From: UPXZ01 sp964634605
GTDB lineage: Bacteria > Bacteroidota > Bacteroidia > Bacteroidales > Paludibacteraceae
Direction of reading: 5' to 3'
NCBI GenBank assembly: GCA_964634605.1
Contig: CAZWLJ010000002.1
Span: 62,001 to 126,000 of the forward strand
Length of the DNA: 64,000 nt
Part shown: one piece after another, positions 26,243 to 33,786 of the stretch
How positions within the stretch are numbered: position 1 is the first letter of the stretch
How the letters are laid out: every line of letters begins with the position of its first letter
The notes under the pieces: generated by a model
The model's database searches: none
What the model was told of the DNA's origin: nothing
The model's input: only the letters and a program-made list of their open reading frames with translations
Position numbers and translations under genes: made by a program

Positions 26243-27481
26243 ATGAGAAAATTTACTCTTTTACTATGTGGCATTCTTTTGGCTGGTGCAAACCTTTTTG
26301 CAGTAGATCTTACTGTTACCGGTTCTTTTCCGGACAACAACTGGAACAACAGTAATTCTGCATTCAGGATGAGCGAAATTGGTACTTCAGGTATTTATTC
26401 GCTCGAGAAAACATTACCGGCAGGCGATTACGAATTCAAGGTTTTTTATACCGGTACATGGAACGGAACAGGTAGTGGTGGTAATGCTAAATTTACACTG
26501 GCATCTGAAAAAACCGTAAAATTCTATGCAAAAGACAACGGAACGACCATCAGTTTTTTATGCGATGCACAATCATTTTATGTTATCGGTGCTTCTGTAG
26601 GGGGCTGGGATGCTGCAAACATGAAAATCATGTCTTCGACGGCTACCGATGCCGCTTATACTGCCGACGTACTGGCAGGCGACTACAAAATTGTAACCCT
26701 GAACGGCACCAGCATTGTGTGGGATTACATCACCCCATCCAACAAGAACATTGCGGGATCAGGCAACTATACCATCAAACTCGATTTTGCAACATTTGGT
26801 GTATCTGCAACCTCGAACGGACAGACCACACCTTCACTTTCGAGTACTTCCAACTCTTACATTTTCGTGGGACAGGATCCGGCAACCGCCCAATGGTACA
26901 ACGGGAGCGCATCAGCACAAAGTGAAAACTTCAACGGTAAAAATCTCGGCTCTGTAACCTCGCCTCTTTACCTTGGCGGTGAGCTCACAACTGCTCCGGT
27001 GATTGACGGAGTAACCGTAAAGATGTTTTATCAGATTGATGAAATGGCTGTAAAAGAAATGAATTTATCATGGATTGAAAATTACGGAACAGAATCATCC
27101 AAATGGAAGAGTACGGCCGGAATAAATGTTCTGGATGGTTATACTCTGACAAAATCAACCACCTATAATCTGAAAGTGTGGTTCAACGCAACGGACGGCA
27201 CGGCAACTCTGTGGGACAGTAATAATTCGGCCAATTACATAGCTACATTTACATATGACATAAATACGGGCATTGACGAATCGAAACCTTCGTTAAAGCT
27301 TTCCGGTTCAAACGGTAAAATATCTGTCAGGTTCGACGGAGTGGCACAAATCAGATTATTCACGTTGTCCGGACAATTAATCAGTTCCGAAAGTGCAAAC
27401 CACAGTTTCGACAAATACGTTCAGGCCGGTGTTTACATCCTTCATATCAATGGTAAATCACACAAAGTTGTGGTTGATTAA
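26243..27481 (+). CDS. secreted T9SS protein with SusE/F-like beta-sandwich modules
   Basis: The 412-residue protein starts at the Met before a clear signal peptide (cleavage near LFAVD); upstream codons to 26099 contain the promoter. Residues about 20-115 and 115-200 are two related beta-sandwich modules with FPDNNWNNS, LPAGDYEFKV and YVIGASVGGWDAANMKI, resembling starch-binding modules of SusE/SusF and CBM-like domains. A third module follows, and the last 75 residues are a T9SS type A sorting domain (LFTLSGQLISSE, AGVYILHINGK). It probably binds glycans or displays such modules at the surface. It faces the glycan-hydrolase operon, so a link to the same substrate is possible. Confidence 0.8.
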   Translation: MRKFTLLLCGILLAGANLFAVDLTVTGSFPDNNWNNSNSAFRMSEIGTSGIYSLEKTLPAGDYEFKVFYTGTWNGTGSGGNAKFTLASEKTVKFYAKDNGTTISFLCDAQSFYVIGASVGGWDAANMKIMSSTATDAAYTADVLAGDYKIVTLNGTSIVWDYITPSNKNIAGSGNYTIKLDFATFGVSATSNGQTTPSLSSTSNSYIFVGQDPATAQWYNGSASAQSENFNGKNLGSVTSPLYLGGELTTAPVIDGVTVKMFYQIDEMAVKEMNLSWIENYGTESSKWKSTAGINVLDGYTLTKSTTYNLKVWFNATDGTATLWDSNNSANYIATFTYDINTGIDESKPSLKLSGSNGKISVRFDGVAQIRLFTLSGQLISSESANHSFDKYVQAGVYILHINGKSHKVVVD

Positions 27482-27510
27482 TCTCTTGCAGACAGTGATC
27501 AGATAAAATA

Positions 27511-27537
27511 AGCATTCTTTACCGGAATGCTTTTTTT
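27511..27537 (+). terminator. terminator after the T9SS protein gene
   Basis: AGCATTC, 7-base loop, GAATGCT, then a T7 run. Confidence 0.88.
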
Positions 27538-27581
27538 GTGTTTACTATTTTTTCACGATATTTGCATTCAAAATCAACTCT

Positions 27582-28130
27582 ATGAATACATTAGATCTGT
27601 TTATACTAATTCCGGTTGCCCTGGGACTTATTTTCGGACTTTTCAAGGGTTTTGTCAAAGAAGTGGTTTCGCTCGTAGCCGTTGTTCTGGCTATAATTGC
27701 AGCCGAAATGCTAAGTGATTCAGCGAAAGACTTTCTTGCCGGTATTTTTGATTTCTCAGAAAAAATGGCCAAAACCCTCTCGTATATTCTTATTTTTACT
27801 CTGACAATCGTCTTGGCACTGCTAGTTTCGAAGTTTACCGACAAATTACTGACAAGCATCAGTTTGGGATGGCTCAATTCTATTCTGGGAGGGGTATTCG
27901 GAGCATTGAAAATTGCAATAATTATGAGTGTGCTGATGAATGTTTTCGATGCGCTTGACAGTAAATTCAGTTTTACCAATCCGGATAAGAAAGAACAGTC
28001 GCTGAGTTACTATCCTATTCTGAAACTGGCACCATCACTCTGGGAAGAAGCCAAAAAAACGTATGACAAGAACAGGGAAGACCATCAGGAAAAGCAGGAA
28101 GAAGAACAACTCCAAAGCATAGATGTATGA
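27582..28130 (+). CDS. CvpA family membrane protein
   Basis: A 182-residue inner-membrane protein with four predicted helices between residues 5 and 120 and a hydrophilic, Glu/Gln-rich C-terminal tail. The N-terminal DLFILIPVALGLIFGLFKGF and the GLF-KG pattern are characteristic of CvpA (named for colicin V production); the family's biochemical role is not settled and has been linked to envelope homeostasis. Its stop overlaps the rnhB start (ATGA), so the two are cotranscribed. A near-consensus promoter (TTTG, 18 bases, GATATTTG) precedes it at 27535-27564. Confidence 0.9.
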   Translation: MNTLDLFILIPVALGLIFGLFKGFVKEVVSLVAVVLAIIAAEMLSDSAKDFLAGIFDFSEKMAKTLSYILIFTLTIVLALLVSKFTDKLLTSISLGWLNSILGGVFGALKIAIIMSVLMNVFDALDSKFSFTNPDKKEQSLSYYPILKLAPSLWEEAKKTYDKNREDHQEKQEEEQLQSIDV

Positions 28131-28750
28131 GTAAACTGAGCGAAAACCTTTTAATTTCAAATTTTTCGGGAAAATTGTATGAGTGCGGATGTGACGAAGC
28201 CGGAAGGGGTTGCCTGGCCGGTCCTGTAGTAGCAGCAGCAGTTATTTTGCCCGAAAATTTCAGTTGCAGGGGGTTAACTGACTCAAAACAGCTGAGCGAA
28301 AAGATGCGCAACAAACTCCGTCCGGTTATCGAAAAAGAAGCACTGGCCTGGAATGTAGCTTTGGCAGATGCTACGGAGATAGATGAAATCAATATCCTGA
28401 ACGCTTCGATACTGGCTATGCACCGCGCCATCGACAAACTGGGCATACGGCCGGAGTTTATCATTGTGGATGGGAATAAATTCCACAAATACAACGATAT
28501 CCCGCATCAGACCATTGTCAAAGGCGACTCCACGTATCTTTCCATAGCAGCTGCATCAGTTCTGGCTAAAACATACAGGGACGAAATAATGAAGAAACTT
28601 CATGAGGAGTACCCGCTTTACAGATGGGACATGAACAAAGGATATCCTACCTCCGCACATCGTAAAGCCATATCGGAGCATGGCACAAGCCCATTTCACC
28701 GGATGTCATTCCGCCTGCTCAGGGAGCCTGAACTTCCACTCGCTTTTTAG
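28127..28750 (+). CDS. rnhB: ribonuclease HII
   Basis: Removes ribonucleotides from RNA-DNA hybrids and single ribonucleotides in DNA. The 207 residues contain CDEAGRGCLAGPVVAAAV near residues 22-40 with the first metal-binding Asp-Glu pair, then LTDSKQLS, IIVDGN and GDSTYLSIAAASVLAKTYRD, all standard RNase HII blocks. The start overlaps the cvpA stop by four bases, and the end overlaps the convergent DUF3078 gene by four bases. Confidence 0.96.
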   Translation: MSKLSENLLISNFSGKLYECGCDEAGRGCLAGPVVAAAVILPENFSCRGLTDSKQLSEKMRNKLRPVIEKEALAWNVALADATEIDEINILNASILAMHRAIDKLGIRPEFIIVDGNKFHKYNDIPHQTIVKGDSTYLSIAAASVLAKTYRDEIMKKLHEEYPLYRWDMNKGYPTSAHRKAISEHGTSPFHRMSFRLLREPELPLAF

Positions 28751-30198
28751 ATAAACCGGTATGAAAAACCAATGCTCATCAGCTCCTTGAACTGAATTTT
28801 GGATTTTTCACCTTGTTTGAGGATGATTGTATTATCGAACCTTGGATTAAAAGAAATACGCGTGGTAAGAAACCTGTTGATAATAAAGTTGTTAACTATT
28901 TCCCAATCCACTTCCACTTTTTTGTAATCGGTATAAAAAGTCAGTTTGGAGTCGAGATCCCAGTTTCGGGCAGGTGTCAGGTCAAGCTGAGCCCTGAACG
29001 AGCTACCAATTTGCTTCAACTGATTCTCACCCTTCTTAATACCAAAGAGATTTTGATTTACATGTAAGGTATCGTTCACGTAAATATACTTGAAAGCCAC
29101 AGGAGCCAGCATGAGCGAGAATGCTTTTTTGTATTTATAATCCAGACCCACACCCAGGTTGGCTCTTACGGGAGTAAACAGTCTTCCCTTGTATTCATTG
29201 GATGTTATGGACTTATAGCTGTCAAACAGTTGAGTTGACAATTCGCCTGAAACACTGTAATACCAGTTGCCACCCGCTTTCAGTCCAAACTTGGTGTTGT
29301 ATCTGAGGATGTCGTCGTTAATCATTATCTTGTGTTTCGAATTGCCAATAACAGAACTTAATCCGGTGCGCCATTCAAACCTGTTGTCCCATTGCACGTT
29401 TTTGAAGTTATCATAGTTCACTTCACCGGTGATGATGCTCAGAAATGCAAAGTTGCTGTTACCTCCCTGATACCAGTTGGATGAAACATAATTTTGACTG
29501 AACTGCAGCATCGCATTTGCTTTTTTGGTCCAGTGCATCATTTTCAAATCATTAATCTCAATTTTTTTTGTTCCCAGTTCAATTTTATCTTCATAAACTG
29601 CCAGAGGATTGACTCTGCTTCCTTTGATAGGACGCGACATGAACGTGGACAAACTCGGCAGTTTATCAATTGTAGTCACATACAAGTGCATGGCATGATT
29701 TGAAATATAGTCCCGGGCTCCTTTCCTCAGTTCCGATACGAAATTTTCAGTCGAGAATACCTGAGGGAGTTTGTTCGTTTTCAGTTCTTTTTTTTCATTT
29801 CCAGTCAATGACAACTGATTGGCGCTGGCATCCCAAACTGCCCTGATGTCTGTACCTGTATATATAAGAGGTAAACATAAGGGATTTGAAGCATACAACA
29901 GCGAATCGGTACGTGAAAGCGGAATACTCATGATGGAGTCTGTTCTGTGTTTTCGGGTAAGCGAATCAACGAACAGAATGGCGGTATCGGTTGGATGCGA
30001 AGGTTTCAGAAAGACATAATTATACGTTTTTTCCGGTTCTGTGCAGGTTTGTATCCGGGCAGAATCATCAGGAAAAACAGAGGGAGTTGGAATTATTACG
30101 AAATTCTTGTCTATACGGATACGATTCTGAGACTGAACTAAAGAAAAGTTCAAAACAGAGATCATGATTACGATTATTATTTTGGAAATTTTTATCAT
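28747..30198 (-). CDS. DUF3078 outer-membrane protein
   Basis: The 483-residue protein begins at Met30198, directly before a signal peptide (cleavage near VQSQ); the longer frame to 30225 runs into the -7 box. The C-terminal 280 residues (from about 200) are DUF3078: alternating aromatic strands such as WTKKANAMLQFSQNYVSSNWYQGGNSNFAFLS and a final strand ending YRFI, as expected for an outer-membrane beta-barrel. The N-terminal part is Asp/Ser/Thr rich. The function of DUF3078 proteins is not known to me. The 3' end overlaps rnhB by four bases. Confidence 0.82.
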   Translation of the reverse strand: MIKISKIIIVIMISVLNFSLVQSQNRIRIDKNFVIIPTPSVFPDDSARIQTCTEPEKTYNYVFLKPSHPTDTAILFVDSLTRKHRTDSIMSIPLSRTDSLLYASNPLCLPLIYTGTDIRAVWDASANQLSLTGNEKKELKTNKLPQVFSTENFVSELRKGARDYISNHAMHLYVTTIDKLPSLSTFMSRPIKGSRVNPLAVYEDKIELGTKKIEINDLKMMHWTKKANAMLQFSQNYVSSNWYQGGNSNFAFLSIITGEVNYDNFKNVQWDNRFEWRTGLSSVIGNSKHKIMINDDILRYNTKFGLKAGGNWYYSVSGELSTQLFDSYKSITSNEYKGRLFTPVRANLGVGLDYKYKKAFSLMLAPVAFKYIYVNDTLHVNQNLFGIKKGENQLKQIGSSFRAQLDLTPARNWDLDSKLTFYTDYKKVEVDWEIVNNFIINRFLTTRISFNPRFDNTIILKQGEKSKIQFKELMSIGFSYRFI

Positions 30199-30224
30199 TT
30201 TTTTCTCTTTAAGATTTGAACGCA

Positions 30225-30232
30225 CAAAGGTA
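30225..30232 (-). promoter_or_regulatory. -7 box of the DUF3078 gene
   Basis: TACCTTTG on the minus strand, 27 bases before Met30198. It occupies the position of the alternative upstream start and so rules it out. Confidence 0.65.
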
Positions 30233-30255
30233 CAAATAATTAGTGTTTAGAAATA

Positions 30256-31605
30256 TCAAAAAAGTTCAAAATCAGTTGGCAGGGATTTCTGGGAGTCAAA
30301 TCCGCCCAGTTCCTGTATCTTTTCGGCCGTGCGAATGATATTGCCTTTGCCGTCTTTCATTTTTTTCAATGCCTCGTTGTAAGCGCCCGAGGCTCTGTCC
30401 AGATTTATTTTTATCCGGTCCATGTCCTCAGCAAATGACAGAAATTTTTCATGAAGCGCTTTGCTCAGCCGCGCAATTTCCTGAGCATTTCTTGTTTGAT
30501 TTTCCTGACGCCATACCGACGAAATAGTTTTCAGCGTAGCCAGAAGTGTTGTAGGACTTACTATAACCACTTTTTTCTCCCAGGCGTACGAGTACAACTC
30601 GCTATCGTACTGCACAGCAACGGAGAAAGATGCCTCAACGGGTAAAAACATCAGAACAAAATCGGGTGCATTAAGAGTTAAAGCCTGCTGATAATTCTTT
30701 TCGCTCAGTTCTTTGATGTGAGTACGTAAAGACAGATTGTGTTTTTTCAGACAGGTAGCCTGCTCGGCGGCCGTTTCAGCCGAAACGTACTGTTCATAAG
30801 CATTGAGCGACACTTTAGAGTCGATAATGATGTGTTTTTCGTCGGGCAAATGAACTATAACATCGGGCCTCAGGTGTTGTTCTTCATGATTAATCACATC
30901 TGCCTGAATGACGTACTCCTGACCTCTGATAAGTCCGGAACGTTCGAGTACTTTCTCCAGAATAACTTCTCCCCAGTTTCCCTGTATTTTCATATCGCCT
31001 TTCAGGGCTTTTGTCAGGTTGCTGGCCTCGTCGCTCACACGCGTATTAAGCTCGGTAAGTCTTACAATTTCTTCTTTCAGACTTATCTTATCTCTCAGCT
31101 CCCTGTCATAGGTTTCTTCCACCTTTTTTTCAAAAAGTGAGATTTTTTCTTTCAGGGGATCAAGAATGCGACTCAGATTTGTATGGTTTGATTCCGAAAA
31201 ATCGGTGGCTTTTTCTTTCAGGATTCGTGAGGCAATATTCTCAAATTCACTTGTCAGACGTTTCTGCAGTTCATCAAGTTCCTGCTTCTGAACCCGGAGC
31301 TTTTCCATCAAATTGGCGTGAGCTATCTGCAACCCTGCAAGTTCCATACCACGATCGTCGGCAAGCTGGGTGATCTGCCTGATTTCATCATGAAGTTTGT
31401 CGAGCTCTTCTGTTCGCAGACGCAGGGTTTCGGTGGCAACCACATGTCTGCTCTCGGCTGTATTCAGTTCTTTCTGCCATTGAAGGTGGGCTTTTGACGA
31501 ATTTTCCTGAAGTATGCTCAGCCTTGCCGTAAGAATAAGCCAGGCTGTAAAAAAACCAACAATCAGGGCTACCAGAAAAACCAGAAAGATAGTAAGGGTT
31601 TCCAT
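30256..31605 (-). CDS. rmuC: DNA recombination protein RmuC homologue
   Basis: The 449-residue protein has one N-terminal membrane helix (residues 4-26), a long coiled coil (about 30-200) and the RmuC nuclease-like core: KGDMKIQGNWGEVILEKVLERSGL near residue 205, then DVIVHLPDEKHIIIDSKVSL and FLPVEASFSVAV. RmuC limits inversions and other rearrangements at repeats; the fold is related to PD-(D/E)XK nucleases, consistent with the DSK motif. It lies 10 bases after a small RHH-like gene and is probably cotranscribed with it. Confidence 0.93.
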   Translation of the reverse strand: METLTIFLVFLVALIVGFFTAWLILTARLSILQENSSKAHLQWQKELNTAESRHVVATETLRLRTEELDKLHDEIRQITQLADDRGMELAGLQIAHANLMEKLRVQKQELDELQKRLTSEFENIASRILKEKATDFSESNHTNLSRILDPLKEKISLFEKKVEETYDRELRDKISLKEEIVRLTELNTRVSDEASNLTKALKGDMKIQGNWGEVILEKVLERSGLIRGQEYVIQADVINHEEQHLRPDVIVHLPDEKHIIIDSKVSLNAYEQYVSAETAAEQATCLKKHNLSLRTHIKELSEKNYQQALTLNAPDFVLMFLPVEASFSVAVQYDSELYSYAWEKKVVIVSPTTLLATLKTISSVWRQENQTRNAQEIARLSKALHEKFLSFAEDMDRIKINLDRASGAYNEALKKMKDGKGNIIRTAEKIQELGGFDSQKSLPTDFELF

Positions 31606-31615
31606 TATAAGCTTA

Positions 31616-31840
31616 TCATTGGTTCATCGAATCAAAAAGTGTAGGCTGATCTTTTTCAAGACGGCGAATAACTTCAACCATCAGTGTTTCGCGAATAAAT
31701 TTTGATTTATTCCTGATATTGTATTTGCTCAGATACCTGCTCAACGCCTTGTTTTCCAAATCATTAAGTGTGAATATATGGCGGTGTTTTCGTATTGTAA
31801 CACGATTTTGGGATGGCTTGGATGGCTTAATTTTTGGCAT
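31616..31840 (-). CDS. small RHH-like DNA-binding protein
   Basis: A 74-residue basic protein. After a Lys/Arg-rich arm, residues about 22-60 (FTLNDLENKALSRYL then KSKFIRETLMVEVIRRLE) show a strand followed by two amphipathic helices, as in ribbon-helix-helix proteins related to plasmid mobilisation or antitoxin factors. Similar small proteins are common in this phylum and have no assigned role. No toxin gene is adjacent; the next gene is rmuC, 10 bases downstream on the same strand. Confidence 0.65.
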   Translation of the reverse strand: MPKIKPSKPSQNRVTIRKHRHIFTLNDLENKALSRYLSKYNIRNKSKFIRETLMVEVIRRLEKDQPTLFDSMNQ

Positions 31841-31858
31841 AATAATTAATTAACAGCA

Positions 31859-31866
31859 CAAAAATA
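31859..31866 (-). promoter_or_regulatory. -7 box of the RHH-rmuC unit
   Basis: TATTTTTG on the minus strand, 18 bases upstream of the ATG. No clear -33 element. Confidence 0.45.
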
Positions 31867-31992
31867 ATACTTAAAAAAACAATTAATGAATTTTTTCTTA
31901 AAAATAATCATTAATTCAGTAATACACCGATTTAAGTACTCAGTTATATTTCAATATTTTATGTTTTTTAATGTCATTTTATAAAAAAGTAA

Positions 31993-32000
31993 TAACTTTG
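31993..32000 (+). promoter_or_regulatory. -7 box of the ETF-quinone oxidoreductase gene
   Basis: TAACTTTG lies 45 bases before the ATG at 32046 and inside the longer open frame from 31971, supporting the shorter start. Confidence 0.65.
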
Positions 32001-32045
32001 CTGACGAATATTTCTATTGTTCCACACATTTCAATTCAACAAAAA

Positions 32046-33704
32046 ATGAACAATCCAGAAACTGTCTACACGGACGTGCTGATTGTAGGAGGAGGTCCTT
32101 CGGGACTGTCAACAGCCATTCATCTTGCCGACCTCCTAAAGCAAAGCGGAAATCCAAAACGAATTTTACTCATTGACAAGGGAGCTTCCATCGGGAGTCA
32201 TATCCTGTCGGGCGCTGTGGTGAAACCGGATGTATTCTGCACTTTACTACCCGAAACCGACCTGAGCGAAATACCTTTTAACGCAAAAGTGACACAAGAC
32301 TCCATGATGCTGCTTACCGAAAAAGGCAGTATAAAGGTGCCCTTTCATCCACCTTACATGAGCAATAAGAACAATTACACAGCTTCATTAGGGCAGATAT
32401 GCCGCTTTCTTGCTTACAAAGCCGAAGAAAAAGGAGTAGAAATATACCCGGGGTTTTCAGCCAGTGATATCCTGTATGAAAATGATAAAGTTATCGGGAT
32501 CAAAACCATCGATACCGGTGTCGACCATCACGGTATGCCGATGGAAAACTATCAGCCCGGAACGCGCGTCGAAGCTAAACTGACCGTTTTTGCCGAAGGT
32601 ACGCGTGGAAGCCTCACAAAAAAACTGATTCAAAAACATCAACTCGACCGGGATAAAAATCCCCAGGTTTACTCGCTGGGATGCAAGGAGTTATGGAGTG
32701 TTCCCGAAGGAAATATCCAGCCCGGTGAAGTCTATCACACCATGGGATATCCGCTGATGGGCAACGAATTCGGCGGAGGTTTCATTTACGGACTGAACGA
32801 CAACCGCGTAGCTGTGGGCCTGGTAGTAGGTTTGGATTACACGGATCCTACCTTTGACACCCACAACGCCATGCAGGCATGGAAAACCCATCCGTTCGTT
32901 TCAAAGATTCTGAAAGGAGGGAAACTGGTGGAATACGGTGCAAAAACACTTCCCGAAGGCGGCTGGTACTCACTTCCTAAACTTTACACGGACAATGCCC
33001 TCATTACAGGCGATAGCGCCGGATTCCTTACCATGCCTGCCCTGAAAGGTGTTCATCTGGCTGTGGCATCTGGAATGGCAGCAGCTAAAACTGCCTTTAA
33101 GGCATTCTCCAGTCAGGATTTTTCAGAAAACACTTTGAAAAACTACGATACCGAAATCCAGAACAGCCTTATTTATAAAGAAATGTACCCGGTGAGAAAT
33201 TTCAGGCAGGGATTTGCTAAAGGAATGATTTACGGAGTATTTAACTTCGGAAGCATGCTCGTAACCGGCGGAGCCGGATTGGCAGGCAAACAGCTCTCGC
33301 ATCCCGACAAAGACACGACCAGGACTCTGGCCGAATTCAAGGGAAAATCCTTTGCTGAACGATTCAAAGGCAAACTGGAACCCGACAAAACACTGACTTT
33401 CGATAAAGCAACGGATGTGTTTTACTCCGGAGTTCAGCACGACGAGAACCAGGTTACTCACGTTAAAATAAACAATCCCGAAAGTTTCAGGAAAATAAAT
33501 ATTGCTCAGTACGGTGCCCCGTGTCAATTCTTCTGTTCTTCGGAAGTGTACGAGCTCCATACAGATAAAAACGGCAATCAGGAATTGCGTATCCATGCCG
33601 AAAACTGCATGCACTGCAAAACCTGCGACATCAAAACTCCGGGTGATGGCATTACGTGGTCAGTACCCAATGGCGGAAACGGACCCGACTGGCAGAATAT
33701 GTAG
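32046..33704 (+). CDS. electron transfer flavoprotein:quinone oxidoreductase
   Basis: Passes electrons from reduced ETF to membrane quinone, here presumably menaquinone. The 552 residues begin with a FAD dinucleotide-binding motif (VLIVGGGPSGLSTAI), followed by the quinone-binding region (SLPKLYTDNALITGDSAGFLTMPALKGVHLA) and an ETF-QO C-terminal ferredoxin-like domain with CMHCKTCDIKTPGDGITW near residue 525, which binds one 4Fe-4S cluster together with a Cys in CQFFC. The protein is monotopic in the membrane. It lies 82 bases before the EtfB-EtfA fusion, its natural electron donor. Confidence 0.94.
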   Translation: MNNPETVYTDVLIVGGGPSGLSTAIHLADLLKQSGNPKRILLIDKGASIGSHILSGAVVKPDVFCTLLPETDLSEIPFNAKVTQDSMMLLTEKGSIKVPFHPPYMSNKNNYTASLGQICRFLAYKAEEKGVEIYPGFSASDILYENDKVIGIKTIDTGVDHHGMPMENYQPGTRVEAKLTVFAEGTRGSLTKKLIQKHQLDRDKNPQVYSLGCKELWSVPEGNIQPGEVYHTMGYPLMGNEFGGGFIYGLNDNRVAVGLVVGLDYTDPTFDTHNAMQAWKTHPFVSKILKGGKLVEYGAKTLPEGGWYSLPKLYTDNALITGDSAGFLTMPALKGVHLAVASGMAAAKTAFKAFSSQDFSENTLKNYDTEIQNSLIYKEMYPVRNFRQGFAKGMIYGVFNFGSMLVTGGAGLAGKQLSHPDKDTTRTLAEFKGKSFAERFKGKLEPDKTLTFDKATDVFYSGVQHDENQVTHVKINNPESFRKINIAQYGAPCQFFCSSEVYELHTDKNGNQELRIHAENCMHCKTCDIKTPGDGITWSVPNGGNGPDWQNM

Positions 33705-33786
33705 GTATAAGTAAACGGGCAGACGAGTATAAATATGAATTCTATAGTTCGCTATCCAATTGTCAATTCCAAAATGGTAAATTAAT

